A DNA stretch of 64,000 nt. Source: Limihaloglobus sulfuriphilus (lineage in GTDB: Bacteria; Planctomycetota; Phycisphaerae; Sedimentisphaerales; Sedimentisphaeraceae). A program made the position numbers and the translations under genes. The notes under the pieces were generated by a model. The model was not told the origin of the DNA. It did not search any database and was given only the letters and a program-made list of their open reading frames with translations. Where the stretch lies: contig NZ_CP019646.1 in NCBI RefSeq assembly GCF_001999965.1, positions 1 through 64,000 on the forward strand. Reading direction: 5' to 3'. Below are positions 60,135-64,000 of the stretch, in pieces; positions within the stretch are counted from its first letter, which is position 1, and every line of letters begins with the position of its first letter.

Positions 60135-63100
60135 TCAATTCCAGTACCGGCTCAAAGAGGTTAAGTCGTGAAAATTCACAAAACCGTCTTTATCAAAATC
60201 TTCCGGAATATGAGTGAATCCGCTAAGCCAGTAGTCCGCAATGAAGAACAGGTCTCGGATATCTACCGCTTCATCGCCGGAAATGTCGCCGGAGACGTCT
60301 GTTTCATCGTGAACATCCTGGTAGAAAACGCCTCTAAGGTCATTTGAGTAGGCCTGCAATACAGTCTGGCCCAGTCCCTGCCAGTCGCCGCATGCAACCA
60401 GAGCCTTTGCCAGTATAATTTCCCTGTCCGAGAGGATTCGGGAATAGTAATCAAAATTGCTCGAATCGCCAAACTGCGAGTCCAGCGACTGGAGATTTAG
60501 CTCTATCGCATCCTGTATAGTTAAGACGGTGTTGTCCTGCCGGCGGCATCTGTTCAGCAAACCGGCTAAGGCTTCAGCTGCGGCCGGGTCACCGATATAT
60601 TCCAGTGCCAGGGCAACTGCCCTTATGTGTGAAAAGTCTGATTCGGCATCTAACTGGTCAGCTTTATTGGCAATTACACCCGTAACACTGTTGTTACCGG
60701 GGACACCGAGGCTGATGATTTTGCGGTCCATATCGCTCATCTTGGAAGTGGGGCGGGGGTGGCCCGTATCCCAGGGGTTTGCAGAGACGTAGTCTGCCAG
60801 AGTGGAGAGGCCGTAATCATCTCCAAATACAGCCAATGTCTGGGCGTAAGCAAGTTTAGCATTGCCGGTGGAATTATCGTAAGCTGTCTTCAGCATTGGC
60901 CATGCCGTTTCGGGGTGTGCCAGTATTATAGCGGTTTCCTCGTGGCTGTCGGGGAAAGTCAGGGGCATATTGTCAACCGCTGTCTGTACCTGTGCTGCCG
61001 AAAGCGGATAGGGGTCAGTGTGTGCTGCGGTTTGGGCGGTTATGATTCCCTTCTGTACCAGTTTGGCCTGGAGCTGCTCAACATCAATTTGTCGCGGGGT
61101 AATGTTCTCTCCGGCGGCCATTGCCGCGGCTATTCCTGCCGCGTAACCCTGGTTCTGGATGTCCGGCTGCATACGAACAATCGGCAGCGCATCATGCAGG
61201 ACGCTTATGCCGATACCCGCGACCAGAATTCCTTCAACGTTCTGGGGCAGCATACATCTGTAGGGTACATAAGAGTATGTGTGAGGGGGATTGCCGCAGA
61301 GATAAAAGAAGGACGAAATATTGTATCCGTGGTTGTCGTAATCCGTGTATGTTTTTGCAATCGTATCGGGATATGTCCTGCCCATGAGCTGATCCATCAC
61401 CGACATTGTAAACTCTCCGGCGATTCTCCGCCGCTCTCTGGCATCTACCAGCTGTCCCATATCAAAGGGGTTCTCATCGATGTACCTGTCTTTTGCGTAA
61501 ACAAAGAGCTGTGTAGTGTCGGCTGGGTCGGCAACATCTGTAACCGTAAAATCAGAGTTTCTGTAATTCACTCCCAGATGAACGGGTGGCAGTCCGGTGC
61601 CCTGCATGGAAGCATCGTCTGTGTCGGTGTACATGACGGGAGCACCGGCAGCGATCGCGATATCGCCGTTTCCTGTGCCGTCTATAACCGTCTTACAGAG
61701 TACAATGCCTCTGCCCAGCGGAGTGGCAGCGACGATGCCTTTAATCTGGGGGCCGTCAATGACCGCTCCGCAGCCGATCGCCCCGAACCATATATCGCCG
61801 CCGGCCTGTCGGATCTCGTTTCGCAGCCATTGTTTCTTTTCTTCAACGTCCCAGCCGCCGCCGGAGGGTGTGATCAGAGCGGCGTCAATCTCGGCTGTGT
61901 ATCCTACCTTGTTGCCGTACCAGTACTTGGAAATGTGGCCTTCTGTGCCGACGCCGCCAAGCCCGTGGAGGTACTCTATAAGAAGCGTATCTGCTCCTTC
62001 ACGTGCCGCGGCTATTGCCGCCGGGGCTCCGCCGGTTCCTCCGCCGACAACAACCACATCGTATTCTGCTAAGACCGGCAGGGCTTTGGCCGCAGCCGGA
62101 ATTGTTTCATAGATTCTCTGTTTTGTCGGCCGGTGTCCGAGGAGGCGCTCGTAAACTTCGCCATTTTCGGCGTTTGTGTCGATGTCTCCCGGTAGGTTTA
62201 CTCCCAGCATCTGGGGCCTTGCAAGTGCATCAGCTGCCGCGGCGGCTCCGATACGTGTTCCCAGCTGCATATACTCCAGCGGATTGAGCATCTGCTCTGC
62301 CGCGGTGCGGTCTATGGCAGCGCATGCCCCGAGGAGGTATAAATGGCTGATTCCGGCGGGCCTGAATACATCAAGGTCAATCGCCGCTGCGCCGGGCCAC
62401 TCGCCGCTTACATAGGAATTGGCTGTTACCGCGTCGGGCGGAATATTAAAGAGAATATCCGAAGATCCTTTCTGCCACTGTGTCCAGGTAAGGTCAAGGG
62501 CTTGCTGTTCGGCGAGGGCGTAAGACGGGTACGAGTTGTCAGCCATGTTTACACTTACGCTGTATTTGACTGCGGAGAAAAAGTTTCTATCGCTTAAGAC
62601 CTTACCGTCTTTCAATGTTCCCTGGGTTCCTGCGTCCGAGGTGTTCTGGTCGGCTATGACAATCTGGCTGAAATTTTGCATACCTGCGGGGAAATCGTCA
62701 AACTCGGCGGCGGTCATCCTGGTAACAGCGGCGAGTTGGGTTGCGTCTATGATTGTTTTTGCTTTAACTGCCTGGCGGCCGCTTCTATTTGCAACGACAA
62801 CACCAGCCGGCTCGCCGGCGGAATCATAAAGCACATCGGTTGGATACGTTCCAAACATGAACTCCACACCGGCATCCAGCATTGCGTGTTCAAGGACACG
62901 CTTTACCTGGAAAGCGGTAGGTGGGAGCCGAACGGCTTCAGTTTCGCTGCCGGCTTGGGCAAAGAACCTTATCTCGCTGAGTCCGTAATAAGAGCCGCCG
63001 TAGTTGCCGTCTGTCTCATCTGCTGTTATGAGAATTCTCGAAGCGTCTATTCCGGCTGTGATAATGTCGGTATGTGCCATAGGGCCGTCAGTTGCTCCCT

Positions 63101-64000
63101 GGTTCAGCGTATAGCTGCCAAGGCGGTGCCAGCCGCTGGTATTGAAATAATCAATGGTAATATTTTTCAGCCCTCTGTCTCTGTACGGGCCGCAGTAATT
63201 CCATACCCATATATCAGTAAGTGAATATAGGTCATTAAAATTCCACATGAACCATGCAGACCCTGCTGTGCCGGCAGGGTTTCCATTCTCTGAAGGAACA
63301 GAGCTGCCGGGGTTTACCATAGCTGAGTTGTATTGGTCTGAGCGGTCATGAAGAAGCCCGGCTGCGTCAAGTCCTTCGCCGTTGACGGTTCTCTTAGGGC
63401 GGTAATATCCTACATCTGTGCCGTAATTATATGGTGTGATTGCGTCTGTGCAGTCAAAATCAGGGCCGCCGATAAAGTCTGAATCATTAAATAACGTTGC
63501 ATTCTGTTCAATCTGTATTTCGCCGACTAAAATACGGCTGACGGATGATGTTTTGCGGATATAAAACTTCAGATATCTTGCAGAGCCGTTTACGTCAACA
63601 GAGAGGTTCAGTGCTTCATTGGTGTAGTCACCCTCGTTTAGCCAGTCGTTGTTAATGAAAGCGATCTGGTTCCAGTTATCATTGTCAGTACTGGCATATA
63701 CGGTCACATCCTGAACTTTGTAAGTGCTGCCCTGATAAACCCTTGTATGCAACTTGAAAAAGCTCTGGACAGTGCCCAGGTCAGCGGTAATGTTTACACT
63801 GCCGTTATACTGAACACTTTGGCTGGCAGAGCTGAACCAGATGCCGTCTTTCAAACGGCCTGGAGGGTCTGTGTCCTCGTGGGGATAAACCGATGCAATA
63901 TCCGAAGTGTAGCTGAATTCAGCGAGCTGGGTTGGTATTTCCGGTTCCGCGAAAATGGCTTGAGCAAGCGGGCTTGAGGGTATCTGTCCATCTTCGAGCC
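60135..64000 (-). CDS. FAD-dependent oxidoreductase paralog with dockerin tail (5' end outside window)
   Basis: The frame is open from the stop at 60135 to the end of the window. A TTG at 63854 is only internal, because the preceding codons encode residues matching the paralog (for example PLAQAIFAEPEIP against ELAQKVFQSPEIA). The architecture follows the neighbour: part of the first FAD domain, an inserted discoidin-like module, here longer with a second beta unit (FPDFDCTDAITPYN-like, GPYRDRGLKNITIDYF), then the second FAD domain (EYDVVVVGGGTGGAPAA). It ends in a type I dockerin (GDISGDEAVDIRDLFFIADYWL; EDFDKDGFVNFHDL) that the paralog lacks. The two genes are 79 bp apart and may be co-transcribed. 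Confidence 0.87.
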   Translation of the reverse strand, partial: LEDGQIPSSPLAQAIFAEPEIPTQLAEFSYTSDIASVYPHEDTDPPGRLKDGIWFSSASQSVQYNGSVNITADLGTVQSFFKLHTRVYQGSTYKVQDVTVYASTDNDNWNQIAFINNDWLNEGDYTNEALNLSVDVNGSARYLKFYIRKTSSVSRILVGEIQIEQNATLFNDSDFIGGPDFDCTDAITPYNYGTDVGYYRPKRTVNGEGLDAAGLLHDRSDQYNSAMVNPGSSVPSENGNPAGTAGSAWFMWNFNDLYSLTDIWVWNYCGPYRDRGLKNITIDYFNTSGWHRLGSYTLNQGATDGPMAHTDIITAGIDASRILITADETDGNYGGSYYGLSEIRFFAQAGSETEAVRLPPTAFQVKRVLEHAMLDAGVEFMFGTYPTDVLYDSAGEPAGVVVANRSGRQAVKAKTIIDATQLAAVTRMTAAEFDDFPAGMQNFSQIVIADQNTSDAGTQGTLKDGKVLSDRNFFSAVKYSVSVNMADNSYPSYALAEQQALDLTWTQWQKGSSDILFNIPPDAVTANSYVSGEWPGAAAIDLDVFRPAGISHLYLLGACAAIDRTAAEQMLNPLEYMQLGTRIGAAAAADALARPQMLGVNLPGDIDTNAENGEVYERLLGHRPTKQRIYETIPAAAKALPVLAEYDVVVVGGGTGGAPAAIAAAREGADTLLIEYLHGLGGVGTEGHISKYWYGNKVGYTAEIDAALITPSGGGWDVEEKKQWLRNEIRQAGGDIWFGAIGCGAVIDGPQIKGIVAATPLGRGIVLCKTVIDGTGNGDIAIAAGAPVMYTDTDDASMQGTGLPPVHLGVNYRNSDFTVTDVADPADTTQLFVYAKDRYIDENPFDMGQLVDARERRRIAGEFTMSVMDQLMGRTYPDTIAKTYTDYDNHGYNISSFFYLCGNPPHTYSYVPYRCMLPQNVEGILVAGIGISVLHDALPIVRMQPDIQNQGYAAGIAAAMAAGENITPRQIDVEQLQAKLVQKGIITAQTAAHTDPYPLSAAQVQTAVDNMPLTFPDSHEETAIILAHPETAWPMLKTAYDNSTGNAKLAYAQTLAVFGDDYGLSTLADYVSANPWDTGHPRPTSKMSDMDRKIISLGVPGNNSVTGVIANKADQLDAESDFSHIRAVALALEYIGDPAAAEALAGLLNRCRRQDNTVLTIQDAIELNLQSLDSQFGDSSNFDYYSRILSDREIILAKALVACGDWQGLGQTVLQAYSNDLRGVFYQDVHDETDVSGDISGDEAVDIRDLFFIADYWLSGFTHIPEDFDKDGFVNFHDLTSLSRYWN

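Noticed and set aside
60759-62072. 437-codon open frame on the plus strand
   Set aside because: It lies opposite the FAD oxidoreductase, whose minus-strand product has clear domains and a paralog. The plus frame has no recognisable protein features.

Overview
The window begins at the first base of a dnaA reading frame and is packed with genes on both strands. The gene content points to Planctomycetota, class Phycisphaerae, probably near Sedimentisphaerales. The reasons are a Tat-exported sulfatase, a Tat Gfo/Idh oxidoreductase and a Tat phosphoesterase, type I dockerin tails on secreted proteins, PQQ-like propeller proteins, GH38 and GH16 enzymes, and very large secreted FAD oxidoreductases. 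The taxonomic placement is inference from content; no rRNA gene is present.

Layout. 1-5.9 kb: dnaA, a nitroreductase, a lipoprotein sulfatase and priA. 5.9-6.8 kb: tRNA-Pro(CGG), then a four-helix-bundle (23S-IVS type) gene between two nearly identical structured direct repeats, with a decayed second gene copy. 6.8-19.6 kb: a carbohydrate and phosphoester block with an AMS1-type GH38 alpha-mannosidase, an exported nuclease, a URO-D family methyltransferase-like protein, a second GH38-like protein that lacks the catalytic Asp, a Tat metallophosphoesterase, and a fusion of an FGE-like domain with an alpha/beta hydrolase. 19.6-23.9 kb: an AT-richer islet with two nuclease-like genes (DUF5655 and Mrr types), followed by about 1.2 kb of tandem hairpin repeats. 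23.9-28 kb: a dockerin-tailed secreted trypsin-like protease and a PQQ-like beta-propeller protein. 28-34.6 kb: a TetR-OMF-MFP-RND efflux operon with palindromic operators. 34.8-41.2 kb: alaS, an unrecognised gene, queA, and hsp20 behind a textbook sigma-54 promoter. 41.3-51.6 kb: an EEP-family protein, an orphan solute-binding protein, a tight three-gene operon (N-formylglutamate amidohydrolase, QEGLA-motif metallopeptidase, GshB-like ATP-grasp), an endonuclease III-like glycosylase, a CPBP protease, an exported SagB-like/DJ-1-like fusion and a VanZ-like protein. 51.8-64 kb: a Tat Gfo/Idh oxidoreductase, pheS-rplT-rpmI on the minus strand, a GH16 lipoprotein and two tandem paralogous FAD oxidoreductases, the second running off the window end.

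How it fits together. Housekeeping genes (dnaA, priA, alaS, queA, pheS, rplT, rpmI) alternate with blocks for taking apart sulfated, mannose-containing or beta-glucan-like polysaccharides outside the cytoplasm. Many of those proteins carry Sec, Tat or lipoprotein signals. The most unusual items are the hairpin-mosaic array (22564-23738), the four-helix-bundle repeat element (6023-6761), the GH38-like protein without its nucleophile, the ATP-grasp/QEGLA/FGase operon and the exported SagB-DJ-1 fusion.
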